NCBI RefSeq assembly: GCF_000980815.1
Contig: NZ_CP011311.1
Span: 558,001 to 622,000 of the forward strand
Direction: 5' to 3'
DNA length: 64,000 bases
DNA from: Corynebacterium camporealensis
GTDB lineage: Bacteria; Actinomycetota; Actinomycetes; Mycobacteriales; Mycobacteriaceae
Shown: positions 54,805 to 63,518 of the stretch, piece by piece
Layout: every line of letters starts with the position of its first letter
Position numbering within the stretch: the first letter of the stretch is position 1
Program-made: the position numbers and the translations under genes
The notes under the pieces: generated by a model
Seen by the model: only the letters and a program-made list of their open reading frames with translations
What the model was told of the DNA's origin: nothing
Databases searched by the model: none

Positions 54805-55701
54805 ATGGAGATATCGCAAGCGCAGGCATTCTTGGTTCTCGCAGAAGAACTGCACTTCGGACGGGCGGCGCAGCGACTGAATATGACCCAGCCGCCGTTA
54901 AGCCGCATCATTCGCGGTTTAGAGAAGCAATGGGGAGTTGAGCTGTTTACCCGTTCGACGAGGAATGTGAAGCTCACCCCGGTGGGCGCGGCACTGATTG
55001 AACCGGCACGCGCGTTGGTTGCGGCATCGGATGACGTCAACACCGCCATGGCCGATGCCAAGGCTGGTCGCACGGGCAAGCTCACCATGGGCTTTACGGG
55101 TGGTTCATTCCAGCGCGGCATTTTGGCGTTGACGAGGCAGCTGCGCAAGGACATGCCGCGGGTGGGTGTGAATCTGATTTCCGGGCGCCTATCGCACGTG
55201 GGCCTGTCGCAGGTTATTGACGGCACGCTGGATATCGCCATTGGTCGCTGGAACGTGATTCCCGATTCTATTGATCATCTCGATCTGGAAAGCGAAAAGA
55301 TGGTGATCGCGTTGCCGGATAGTCATCGTCTGGCACGCGAGAAAGCGGTGTCTTTCAAAGATCTGGAGAAAGAAAACTGGATCGCTCTGCCTGGTGGTTA
55401 TGGCTCAGCACTGCACAACCAGTTGATGATGCTCACGGGTAAAGCAGGCTATTCGCCGAACATCGTCCAGCACGTAGACAACTCCTGGACCATCTTGGTG
55501 TTGGTGTCTGCGGGTGCCGGGGTGACTCTGACGTTGAGCTCCGTGGCGAAATCAACGCGCGTGGAAGGTGTCGTATTCAAGCCGATTGCTGACCCTGCTC
55601 CGGACCTCATGGTGCGTTTGGTCTGGCGCCGCGATAGTAAGAATCCCGTGGTAGCGCCCGCAATTGAAAGCGCGAAGACTGCCTTTGGCATGCGTGACTA
55701 A
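54805..55701 (+). CDS. LysR-family transcriptional regulator
   Basis: A 298-aa regulator. The winged HTH at residues 1-60 shows FLVLAEELHFGRAAQRLNMTQPPLSRIIRGLEKQWGVELFTR; the rest is the effector-binding domain. A start at ATG 54805 is preferred over GTG 54796 because of AGGCGG 9 nt upstream. Divergent from the CoA-transferase and acyl-CoA dehydrogenase genes, with a palindrome between, it probably activates them in response to a CoA-pathway intermediate. Confidence 0.9.
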   Translation: MEISQAQAFLVLAEELHFGRAAQRLNMTQPPLSRIIRGLEKQWGVELFTRSTRNVKLTPVGAALIEPARALVAASDDVNTAMADAKAGRTGKLTMGFTGGSFQRGILALTRQLRKDMPRVGVNLISGRLSHVGLSQVIDGTLDIAIGRWNVIPDSIDHLDLESEKMVIALPDSHRLAREKAVSFKDLEKENWIALPGGYGSALHNQLMMLTGKAGYSPNIVQHVDNSWTILVLVSAGAGVTLTLSSVAKSTRVEGVVFKPIADPAPDLMVRLVWRRDSKNPVVAPAIESAKTAFGMRD

Positions 55702-55711
55702 TCACCGTTCG

Positions 55712-55738
55712 CGATTATTACACTCCCGGCAATAATCG
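55712..55738. promoter_or_regulatory. inverted repeat before the esterase-monooxygenase genes
   Basis: CGATTATT at 55712-55719 and AATAATCG at 55731-55738 are exact inverted copies, 11 nt apart, between the LysR stop and the esterase. It may be an operator or a weak terminator of the LysR gene. Confidence 0.45.
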
Positions 55739-55812
55739 TTGCGAGAAATGCAAAATTCTTGCCATATATGAACCCCTGTTGGGACCATGTGCCTTACATC
55801 ACTTATGACAAC

Positions 55813-55830
55813 GTGACTGGTACTGGTCAC
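55813..55830. promoter_or_regulatory. palindromic element just upstream of the esterase start
   Basis: GTGAC at 55813-55817 and GTCAC at 55826-55830 flank GTAC, giving a near-palindrome. It ends 15 nt before the GTG start, where a repressor could block transcription. Confidence 0.35.
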
Positions 55831-55845
55831 AAGAGAGGGGCTGTT

Positions 55846-57357
55846 GTGAGCACGATTTCGACAACGTCTGGCCAGCTCAAAGGCGCCACGATTGCGGTGG
55901 GAGATACCAAGGTAGAAGCCTTTTTGGGTGTTCCTTATGCACAGCACCCAACGGGCTCGCTGCGCTTTGCTCCACCCCAGCCAATCGAGTGGGATGGCGA
56001 GTGGGATGCCACTGAGTGGGGACCAACGGTAAATCAAGAGCAATACGCGAAAGAGATGCTGGCGATTGTGGACAACCCACTTCGTGAGCTGCGTCATGGG
56101 AACGATTCTTCGCTCAACCTCAATATCTTTAGCCCGGACACCGCCGGTTCCGCACCGGTGCTGGTCTACATCCACGGCGGTTCATTCCGCCAGGGCTCGA
56201 ACTCAGTAGGGCAGTGGAGCGGCGATCGCTTTGCCCGCGATGGCGTGGTCACCGTGACCATTAATTACCGCCTGGGCGTCGAGGGTTCTTTTAGCACCGA
56301 CAAGTCTTCCAACAACGGTCTGCGCGACCAGATTGCAGCTCTGCAGTGGGTCCAAGACAACATTGCTCAGTTTGGCGGTGACCCGAATAAGGTCACCGTG
56401 GCAGGTGAGTCCGCCGGTGCGATGAGCGTTGGCCTGTTGCTGACCTCCCCGGCGGCGAAGGGCCTGTTCCACCAAGCAATTTTGAGCTCTGGTGCAGCTG
56501 GTAATTCCTTGAGCCTGGAGGCCGGCAAGGCTGTTACCGCTCGTTTCTTGGAGTTCCTCGGCCGCGGTACGGACCCGGCAGCTATCGCAGAAGCCAGTGA
56601 TGAAGAAGTCATCGAAGCCGCCAAGCAGACCCAGGCTTATGCACAAACCCCGGAGGCAGCAGGCGAGCTTCACGATGCCTATCTGTCCTCCATGGTCTGG
56701 CAGCCCACCGTCGATGGCGACATCATCCCGACTACGCCGATTCAGGCCCTGCGTGAGGGCCATGGCCACGACGTTCCGGTCCTGATTGCTACCAATGAAG
56801 ACGAAGGCAGCCTCTTTATTGTTGCCTCTGGCCTGGCAGCCCAGATGAACGAGGAACTCATGGGTCCAGTACTCGCCGCACTGACCGGGCGTCCCGAAAT
56901 CGCTCCGGAAATCGCCGAAGCCGCCCGCCGCAGTGAGGAGCAAACCCTGGGCAAGGTCGCCGAGCACGCTTACGACGACTGGAAGTTCCAGGTCCCACTC
57001 GCCGAATTCATCGATGCCCGTCACACCGGTAATACCCAGCCGACGTGGCGCTACCAGTTCACCTGGGATGCCCCGATTTTCGAGGGCGCTTTGGGCGCGC
57101 TGCACACCCTGGACCTGTCTTTCGTCTTCGACACCTTGGATGACGAAGGTGCGCAGCGCCTGGTTGGCAACAACGCCCCGCAAGCACTTGCCGATGCCCT
57201 GCACGGCGCCTGGGTGTCCTTTGTTAAGGAAGGCGACCCCGGTTGGGAACCAACCAAGGACGCACCAGGCCCTACGGCCATCTTCGACGCTGAAGGCTAT
57301 GACGTCGCCGATTCCGTTGGTGCGGATGTGCGTGCCCGCTACGCGAAGTTCCGCTAG
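55846..57357 (+). CDS. type B carboxylesterase
   Basis: A 503-aa alpha/beta-hydrolase. The oxyanion hole is YIHGGSF, the nucleophile GESAGAMS, the acid in NEDEGSLF and the histidine in GALHTLDLSFVF, so the triad is complete. The GTG at 55846 is taken as start because GAGAGGGG lies 5 nt before it; upstream in-frame ATGs show no family similarity. No signal peptide, so cytosolic. The Baeyer-Villiger monooxygenase begins 65 nt after its stop; the esterase likely hydrolyses the ester that enzyme makes. Confidence 0.9.
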   Translation: MSTISTTSGQLKGATIAVGDTKVEAFLGVPYAQHPTGSLRFAPPQPIEWDGEWDATEWGPTVNQEQYAKEMLAIVDNPLRELRHGNDSSLNLNIFSPDTAGSAPVLVYIHGGSFRQGSNSVGQWSGDRFARDGVVTVTINYRLGVEGSFSTDKSSNNGLRDQIAALQWVQDNIAQFGGDPNKVTVAGESAGAMSVGLLLTSPAAKGLFHQAILSSGAAGNSLSLEAGKAVTARFLEFLGRGTDPAAIAEASDEEVIEAAKQTQAYAQTPEAAGELHDAYLSSMVWQPTVDGDIIPTTPIQALREGHGHDVPVLIATNEDEGSLFIVASGLAAQMNEELMGPVLAALTGRPEIAPEIAEAARRSEEQTLGKVAEHAYDDWKFQVPLAEFIDARHTGNTQPTWRYQFTWDAPIFEGALGALHTLDLSFVFDTLDDEGAQRLVGNNAPQALADALHGAWVSFVKEGDPGWEPTKDAPGPTAIFDAEGYDVADSVGADVRARYAKFR

Positions 57358-57421
57358 TAGATACCCCTAATCACAACTCCATATCTTCCATCCAAAATTC
57401 TCCAGAAAAGGAGGCAGCATC

Positions 57422-59215
57422 ATGGCTGCTAATCAAGAACTGAAGTCCCGTTACGAAGAAGAGCGCATCAAGCGCTTGCGTGCTGAAGGCGTTGGTCAGT
57501 TCACCAACCTCGAAGGCGTTATTGACCCGGAGCACCAGGACCCCTTCAAGGAGGTCGAAGACCGCGCACCAGTGTATGACGATGTCGAGTTCACCTTCGT
57601 CGGAGGCGGCTGGGCTGGCTTGATGACCGGTGCTCGCCTGAAGGAAGCGGGTATTAACGTCCGCTATGTCGAAAAAGCCGGCGGTTTTGGCGGTGTCTGG
57701 TATTGGAACCGCTATCCAGGCTTGATGTGTGATACTTCGTCGCTGATTTACCTGCCTTTCCTCGAAGAGACCAAGTACACCCCGACTGAGTTCTACGCAC
57801 ACGGTCCAGAGATTCTGGAGCATGCTAATCGCATCGCTAAGCAGTACGACCTCGGCGAGAATTCGCTGTTCCACACCCGCGTGACCGAAGTGGAGTGGAG
57901 CGAAGACAAGAAGCGCTGGATCGTGCGCACCGCACGTGGCGATGAGTTCACCACCAAGTTCCTGGCTCTTGGTTTGGGTGCTCTGCACGTCGCTAAGCTG
58001 CCCAACTTCCCAGGCATCGAAGATTTCAAAGGCGACTGGTTCCACACCTCTCGCTGGGATTACTCCGTGACCGGTGGTTCTGCGACCGAGCCAATGGACA
58101 AGCTCAAGGACAAGCGCGTGGCTGTCATTGGTACCGGTGCTACCTCCGTGCAGATCGTTCCGGAGCTTGGCCGCGACGCCAAGGAACTGCTGGTCTTCCA
58201 GCGCACACCTACCGCTGTCAGCGCACGCGATAATGGTCCTTTGCACTACGACTGGCTCGAGGAGATGCAGTCTGAACCGGGCTGGCAGGAAAAGCTCTAC
58301 AACCACTTCCTTGAGTGGTTCGAGGATTGGCGCTTCGGCTCCGGCATCTTGAATGAGGAGCACACCCCGAACTGGATCAACGATGCGTGGACGAATACCG
58401 GCGAGCTGGTGGCCGGCTACCTCAAGGAGTACAAGCCGAAGAACAAGGAAGAAGCCCGCAAGGCACTTTATGCTGCGGATGAGGAACTCAGCGGCAAGGT
58501 GCGCGCTCGCGTCGATGGCATCGTCAAAGACGAAAAGACCGCGGAAATGCTCAAGGCGTGGTACCCCTTCTGGTGCAAGCGCCCGGGCTACCACGACGAG
58601 TACCTGCCGACCTTTAACCGCGACAACGTCCACCTCGTGGATACCGATGGCAAGGGTGTTGAGCGCATCACCGAAAAGGGCATCGTTGCCAACGGCAAGG
58701 AATACGAAGTTGATGTCATCATCTATGCCACCGGTTTCCAGTACAACCGCGACCTTTCCCGCGTACCGGGTGTGAAGATCATCGGTCGCGATGGGCTGGC
58801 TCTCGATGACTTCTGGGAGGAAGGCCTGCAAACCCTGCATGGTTTCCAGGTCAACGGCTACCCGAATCTCTTCCTGCAGCAGTCCATCCAGGCTGCCTAC
58901 TTGGCTTCCAACGTGCCGCAGAACTACATCTACGCGTCCAAGGCCATCCGGGACCTGGTGAGCAAGGCTCGGGAGAATGGCTACGAGACCATCGAACCCA
59001 CCAAGGACGCCCAGGACAAGTGGGTTCAGTTCCTGGAAGAAAACTCCAGCCCGAACGATGACCCGGAGTGCACCCCGGGCTACTACAACAATGAGGGCAA
59101 GGCACCAGGCAAGCGCGAGCAGCGCTCCGTCGGCTACCCCTACGGTCCAACCGCCTTCTTTAAGTACTTCGAGAACTGGCGTGAAGAAGGCTACGACGGC
59201 CTGCAGTTCGCCTAA
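57422..59215 (+). CDS. Baeyer-Villiger monooxygenase (flavin-dependent)
   Basis: A 597-aa FAD/NADPH enzyme inserting one oxygen next to a ketone carbonyl to give an ester or lactone. The FAD motif is GGGWAGL (about 61-67), the BVMO fingerprint FKGDWFHTSRWD (about 201-212) fits FxGxxxHxxxW[PD], and the second nucleotide site is GTGATSVQ. Length and extended N-terminus fit the phenylacetone/cyclopentadecanone monooxygenase branch. The ribosome site AAAGGAGG is strong. With the esterase upstream it gives a ketone-to-acid-plus-alcohol route, as in known ketone degraders. Substrate unknown. Confidence 0.92.
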   Translation: MAANQELKSRYEEERIKRLRAEGVGQFTNLEGVIDPEHQDPFKEVEDRAPVYDDVEFTFVGGGWAGLMTGARLKEAGINVRYVEKAGGFGGVWYWNRYPGLMCDTSSLIYLPFLEETKYTPTEFYAHGPEILEHANRIAKQYDLGENSLFHTRVTEVEWSEDKKRWIVRTARGDEFTTKFLALGLGALHVAKLPNFPGIEDFKGDWFHTSRWDYSVTGGSATEPMDKLKDKRVAVIGTGATSVQIVPELGRDAKELLVFQRTPTAVSARDNGPLHYDWLEEMQSEPGWQEKLYNHFLEWFEDWRFGSGILNEEHTPNWINDAWTNTGELVAGYLKEYKPKNKEEARKALYAADEELSGKVRARVDGIVKDEKTAEMLKAWYPFWCKRPGYHDEYLPTFNRDNVHLVDTDGKGVERITEKGIVANGKEYEVDVIIYATGFQYNRDLSRVPGVKIIGRDGLALDDFWEEGLQTLHGFQVNGYPNLFLQQSIQAAYLASNVPQNYIYASKAIRDLVSKARENGYETIEPTKDAQDKWVQFLEENSSPNDDPECTPGYYNNEGKAPGKREQRSVGYPYGPTAFFKYFENWREEGYDGLQFA

Positions 59216-59396
59216 TTAACCACCTGTAGAAGGCATCGCCTGCGCTATCGCATCGACAAAAAGACGCGGTAGCGCTTTGGCGATCTATGCGCTTACCAGC
59301 ACTCATGCATCGCTGGTGTCGATTAATTGAAAATGCGCAAAGGTAACTTGTTGTACACATCACCCCGTTAGATTGGGGACAACGAAAGGACACTTT

Positions 59397-60179
59397 ATGA
59401 CTGACATTGTGAAACGCACAGACGACAACGGCATTGCCACGTTGACTATTTCTCGCCCTAAGGCCCGCAACGCCATGAACGCCGAGGCTCGCGTCGGGCT
59501 GCGACAGCGCCTGGAGGAAGTACGTGACGACGACAGCGTCGATGTGGTCATCATTACCGGTGATGGCGATTCCTTCGTCGCAGGTGCCGACATTAATGAA
59601 CTCGCAGTCCGTAAGGCCGGGGCTGGTTTGGACGGCGAGATGCAAAAGCTTTTCGATGTCCTGTCCAACTTCGACAAGCCCACCGTCGCCGCCGTCGGTG
59701 GTTACGCTCTCGGTGGTGGCCTCGAACTCGCTCTGGCCTGTGACATTCGCGTCGGTTCCACCAACGCGCTTTTCGGTCTGCCCGAGACCGGCCTCGGCAT
59801 CATCCCCGGTGCTGGCGGCACCCACCGCCTGGCCCGCATCGTCGGTACCGGCATGGCCACCGACATCATCATTACCGGCCGCAAGCTCTCTGGTGAAGAA
59901 GCACTGAATACCGGCCTGATTACCTACCTCGTCGAACCTGACGAGCTCGCCGCAACTGCCACCAAGGTTGCCCAACGCATCCAGCGCAAGGGACCATTGG
60001 CAGTGCGCCTGGCCCGCGAGATTCTCTCCAAGGGCCCACTCGACCACGCCACCGCCATGAGCTTCGAGCGCGTCGCCCAAGCACTGCTGTACTCCAGCCC
60101 CGAGCGCGACGAGGGCACTAGCGCCTTCCTCAACAAACGCCACGCGGACTTCTCCGAGGTTCGCTACGACCGTAACTAG
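59397..60179 (+). CDS. enoyl-CoA hydratase/isomerase (crotonase family)
   Basis: A 260-aa crotonase. The oxyanion-hole segment SFVAGADINEL, GGYALGGGLELALACDIRVG and the catalytic-glutamate region FGLPETGLGIIPGAGGTHRL are clear. It would hydrate an enoyl-CoA in beta-oxidation. The ATG at 59397 has AAAGGA 7 nt upstream; an earlier start at 59373 is less likely. The 3-hydroxyacyl-CoA dehydrogenase begins 51 nt after its stop and supplies the next step. TTGTTG at 59348 with TAGATT at 59369 is a weak promoter candidate. Confidence 0.9.
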   Translation: MTDIVKRTDDNGIATLTISRPKARNAMNAEARVGLRQRLEEVRDDDSVDVVIITGDGDSFVAGADINELAVRKAGAGLDGEMQKLFDVLSNFDKPTVAAVGGYALGGGLELALACDIRVGSTNALFGLPETGLGIIPGAGGTHRLARIVGTGMATDIIITGRKLSGEEALNTGLITYLVEPDELAATATKVAQRIQRKGPLAVRLAREILSKGPLDHATAMSFERVAQALLYSSPERDEGTSAFLNKRHADFSEVRYDRN

Positions 60180-60207
60180 CTGTCGAGGGGTCCCTCGACA
60201 ACTAGTT
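60174..60207. repeat. 34-bp palindrome between the two beta-oxidation genes
   Basis: Inner arms TGTCGAGGG and CCCTCGACA (60181-60200) are perfect around GT, and AACTAG/CTAGTT outside extend the hairpin with one mismatch. It covers the stop codon of the hydratase gene. No T-run follows, so a processing hairpin or operator fits better than a terminator. Confidence 0.7.
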
Positions 60208-60230
60208 ACCTATAAACAAGAAGGATCGAC

Positions 60231-61091
60231 ATGTCTATTAACACCGTTACCGTTATTGGCTCTGGCACTATGGGTGCACAGATTGCCATGGTCTCTGCAC
60301 TATCTGGTGCCCGCACCTTCGTTGTGGATATCAAAGACGAGCCACTCAAGGCAGCAGAAGAGATGCTGCACAAGCGTATGAATAGGGACATCGAAAAGTC
60401 CCGCCGCACCCAGGACGACGTGGATGCTGCCTTTGGACGTCTGACCTTTAGCACCGACCGCGATGCCGCAGCCGCCGAGTCCGACCTCATCATTGAAGCC
60501 GCCACCGAGAACATCGACATCAAGCGTCAAATCTTCGAAGGCGTCGATGCCGTGGCCCCTGAGCACGCCATCATCGCGACGAACTCCTCCAACATCGTCT
60601 CCTCCGCACTGGCTGATTCCACTAAGCGCCCCGACCGCGTATGCAACATGCACTTCTTCAACCCGGTACTGATTATGACCTGCGTGGAGGTCGTCGGCGG
60701 CGAGCACACGTCCACCGAAACCTTGGACGCTGTGGCCGAGTTCGGCGAGAAGATGGGCAAAGACGTCGTGCGCCTGAACAAGGAGGTGCCAGGCTTTATC
60801 GCCAACCGCTTGCTCAACGCGCTGCGCGCGGAAGCACTTGAGCTCTACGAAGACGGCGTTGCTGATTTCAAGGACATTGACGTCGCAGCCAAGACCGCAC
60901 TGCGCCACCCGATGGGGCCGTTTGAGCTGATGGACATGACCGGCCTGGATGTGGTCTACATGATCCGGAAGGCCGAGTACGAGCAGACCGGCGACCCGGC
61001 ATCGCTGCCATCGAAGTCGGTGACTGAGCTCTACGAGCGCGGCGATTACGGCCGCAAGACCGGCAAGGGCTGGTACACCTACGACAAGTAG
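60231..61091 (+). CDS. 3-hydroxyacyl-CoA dehydrogenase
   Basis: A 286-aa NAD-dependent enzyme of the 3-hydroxybutyryl-CoA dehydrogenase type. The N-terminal Rossmann motif is GSGTMGAQIA, the catalytic His is in MHFFNPV, and KEVPGFIANRLLNAL opens the C-terminal domain, ending DYGRKTGKGWYTYD. It oxidises the product of the hydratase in the gene before it, from which the 34-bp palindrome separates it. AAGGATC precedes the ATG. Confidence 0.93.
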   Translation: MSINTVTVIGSGTMGAQIAMVSALSGARTFVVDIKDEPLKAAEEMLHKRMNRDIEKSRRTQDDVDAAFGRLTFSTDRDAAAAESDLIIEAATENIDIKRQIFEGVDAVAPEHAIIATNSSNIVSSALADSTKRPDRVCNMHFFNPVLIMTCVEVVGGEHTSTETLDAVAEFGEKMGKDVVRLNKEVPGFIANRLLNALRAEALELYEDGVADFKDIDVAAKTALRHPMGPFELMDMTGLDVVYMIRKAEYEQTGDPASLPSKSVTELYERGDYGRKTGKGWYTYDK

Positions 61092-61101
61092 GAGCGCGGG
61101 C

Positions 61102-62385
61102 CTAGAACAGGTCCCAGATGGTCACGCACAGGATGATAAATCCGAAGACAAAGACGAAGATGTTCCAGGGGTCACCGCGGAACTTCTTGTATTCCTTAAC
61201 GCGGGAGAACATGTAGACCGGCAGCATGAAGATGAGGATGGCGTCGAAGATGCCGCCGACCATCGAAATCAAGTCCAGAATGGATGGGTTATATACCGCG
61301 ACCAGCGTCGCGGTGACGAAGATGAAGATGTAGACGGTATTGAGCAACGTGCGGCGGGAAACCTTTTCCGCCGTGCGTGGGGCGACCAGGCGCAGCATGT
61401 AGGAAGCGCCCTCTTCTGCGCCCAGCATGGTGCCGAAGTAGGAGGACATGATGGCAAAGATGACCACGACCGGAGCCATCAGTGCCATGACGGGCGTGCC
61501 GGTGACGTTGGCGAAGTAGGACAGCACCGGGATGTTTTGCTCGGTGGCCTCGCGCATGCCTTCCGCACCCAGGGCCAGCACACACGACCAGACGAAGAAC
61601 ATCGTGAAGATAACCAGCAGTAGCGCGGTGTAGAGCTCTGTGCGGGTGACACGCTTTTCGGTGTGCTTGCCATAGGTCGGCTGCATATCCACAGAGAACT
61701 GCGACAGGCCCGCCATGTGTGAGAAGGAAAAGGCCAGTACTGGCAGGATGAGCAGGAAGCCGAGCAGGACGTGCCAGTTGGTATCGCCGTAGTCGAAGTT
61801 ATAGAAGCTCTCGAAATCCCACATCGGAATCAGATACACCGAGGTGGCAAACAGAGTGATGATGAGTGGATAGACCAAAATCTGCGATAACCACAGCATC
61901 GGTTTGCGTCCGATGGCGAAAATGCCGGTCATAAAGCCCACGCACGCAATGGAGAGAACCCAGCGGTTAATCGAGGGGCCGTTCAGCTGATTGACGATGA
62001 AACTGTCAATAGCGTTGGTCAAACTAATGCCGTAGATGAATACCGTGGGGATATTCGCCAGCGAGTACATCAACGCCACGAAGAAGCCAGTGCCAGGGCC
62101 TAAGTACTTACGTACTAGTTCCAGGACATCTTTGCCGTGGTCTTTGACCGGAGCACCACTGACGATGCGCGCAAAGGTGCGGTGTGCAAAATACACCAGC
62201 GGGAAGATAATCAGCGTGGCGATAAACAGCGGCCAGAAGCCAAAAGAGCCAGCATTCAGCGGCAAAAAGAGGATGCCTGCGCCCACCGCGGTGCCAAAGA
62301 GGGTGATAACCCAGGTGGCAGTGGAACCGGCGGAGGCGCGCTTGAAGGTGACATCGTCAGCTGGTGCGGACGCAGTAGAACTCAT
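61102..62385 (-). CDS. SdaC-like amino-acid permease (HAAAP family), copy 2
   Basis: A 427-aa inner-membrane protein with 11 predicted helices, closely similar along its length to the permease at 39408-40724 (same TLFGTAxGAGILFLPLNAG, HRTxARIVSGAP and FSFSHMAxLSQFS segments). The N-terminal tail is shorter (about 20 residues). It likely imports serine, threonine or a related amino acid with protons. It converges on the hydroxyacyl-CoA dehydrogenase, with only 10 nt between the stop codons and no clear terminator. Confidence 0.9.
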   Translation of the reverse strand: MSSTASAPADDVTFKRASAGSTATWVITLFGTAVGAGILFLPLNAGSFGFWPLFIATLIIFPLVYFAHRTFARIVSGAPVKDHGKDVLELVRKYLGPGTGFFVALMYSLANIPTVFIYGISLTNAIDSFIVNQLNGPSINRWVLSIACVGFMTGIFAIGRKPMLWLSQILVYPLIITLFATSVYLIPMWDFESFYNFDYGDTNWHVLLGFLLILPVLAFSFSHMAGLSQFSVDMQPTYGKHTEKRVTRTELYTALLLVIFTMFFVWSCVLALGAEGMREATEQNIPVLSYFANVTGTPVMALMAPVVVIFAIMSSYFGTMLGAEEGASYMLRLVAPRTAEKVSRRTLLNTVYIFIFVTATLVAVYNPSILDLISMVGGIFDAILIFMLPVYMFSRVKEYKKFRGDPWNIFVFVFGFIILCVTIWDLF

Positions 62386-62414
62386 TTAATTCATGCTACT
62401 GCATAAAACTAGAG

Positions 62415-63020
62415 TTACTCAATTTCGGGGTCTTCAGCACGTGCTTGCTCGAAGACTTCCTTCGCCGCACTTAAGTTAATAATCGCAATGACCACGCCGA
62501 CCAGGACGTCGGGCCAGATGCTGAACCAGAAGATGGTGAGCACGCCAGCGCCCAGGATGAGGACGTTGGCGGCAACATCGTTGCGCGCGGCCAGCCACGC
62601 GCCACGGGTGAGTGCATTGCCGGAACGCAACTGGACCAAAAGGATTGCACAGAGCAAGTTGAGCAGGCCGGCACCAATGGCGGTGGCCGATAGTGTGAAT
62701 GCCTCCGGTGGTTCGCCAGAGACAATCTTGTAGATGGCCATGCCGAGTGCCGCACCCGCTGGGATAAGGATGAGTCCGGCCAAGCCATAGCTAGCCTTGC
62801 GACGCCCCGCAGCCGACCAACCCAGTGCCGTGAGCACGAGGGCATTGATGAGGAAGTCTTCGAGGAAGTCGGCGGCATCGGCAAGCAACGCAGCAGAACC
62901 AATGCGCGCGGCGATAAACGCCTCAACCAAGCAGCCCAACAGATTAAGCACCGCCACGATGGCGACGATGCGGCGTGCGCTGCGGCTTAAGCTGGAAGAA
63001 GAAAGCTCGTTAGTAGTCAT
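62415..63020 (-). CDS. cation diffusion facilitator-type transporter
   Basis: A 201-aa membrane protein with five to six helices. SAALLADAADFLEDFLINALVL matches the metal-site helix of CDF exporters and ARNDVAANVLILGAGVL a second one. It lacks the long cytosolic C-terminal domain of most CDF proteins (about 300 aa), so it is a short form. It would export zinc or a similar divalent cation. The ATG at 63020 overlaps the end of the YrhK-like gene by 11 nt, which suggests coupling. Confidence 0.75.
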   Translation of the reverse strand: MTTNELSSSSLSRSARRIVAIVAVLNLLGCLVEAFIAARIGSAALLADAADFLEDFLINALVLTALGWSAAGRRKASYGLAGLILIPAGAALGMAIYKIVSGEPPEAFTLSATAIGAGLLNLLCAILLVQLRSGNALTRGAWLAARNDVAANVLILGAGVLTIFWFSIWPDVLVGVVIAIINLSAAKEVFEQARAEDPEIE

Positions 63021-63297
63021 ATCCTGAAGTTTGTGAGTATTCATCAGCGCCGATGCGTTGGAGATAGGTGCGGCGCATGAGTCGGATGGCGGGGCGGGCG
63101 GCCATGGCAAAGCTGCCCACTAAGAATATAGAGGTACTCACCGTGGAGTATCCCATCAGGCCAACGACGGAACCGGCAATGAACACAACCGCGATGGCAA
63201 TGTCATTGGCGATGGAGATGGTTTCGTAGCGGTTGCGGATTTTGATTTCGTTGTTGCGACTGAGCTTGAGCTTCAAGTCGGGATCGTGGTCAGTCAT
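63010..63297 (-). CDS. YrhK-like small membrane protein
   Basis: A 95-aa protein with two hydrophobic helices (SIANDIAIAVVFIAGSVVGLMG and STSIFLVGSFAMAARPAI). NEIKIRNRYE before the first helix and RPAIRLMRRTYL after the second fit the YrhK domain. The function of this family is unknown. Its stop codon overlaps the start of the CDF-type transporter, so the two are probably an operon. The chosen ATG at 63297 follows AGGGG closely. Confidence 0.75.
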   Translation of the reverse strand: MTDHDPDLKLKLSRNNEIKIRNRYETISIANDIAIAVVFIAGSVVGLMGYSTVSTSIFLVGSFAMAARPAIRLMRRTYLQRIGADEYSQTSGYDY

Positions 63298-63312
63298 TAC
63301 CCCTAGTCTGAC

Positions 63313-63459
63313 ATACGAAAAGGGTCCGGAATGAATCCGGACCCTTCTCGCGTTCTCTATCTCTCTCATGCGTACCGCATCTCAGCCGTACGAGATTCAT
63401 TATGCGCACCGGTGCTGGCACGGCAGTGGAATGAGGCTGGCAATTGCCTGTCGATTTAG
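63313..63459. repeat. tandem duplication, copy 1
   Basis: The first 93 bp (63313-63405) are identical to 63519-63611. The next 54 bp are clearly related without gaps to 63612-63665. It includes a hairpin of about 11 bp (63320-63346) that would act as a minus-strand terminator. No intact gene ends here. Confidence 0.92.
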
Positions 63460-63518
63460 ATTCGTTTTGGTCACGCTGGGTCCGTGGCCCATAGCCAGGG
63501 GCAGCGCACCGTCTGGAG

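Noticed and set aside
57371..58840. A 489-codon open frame on the minus strand
   Set aside because: It is antisense to the Baeyer-Villiger monooxygenase, whose motifs are all on the plus strand.
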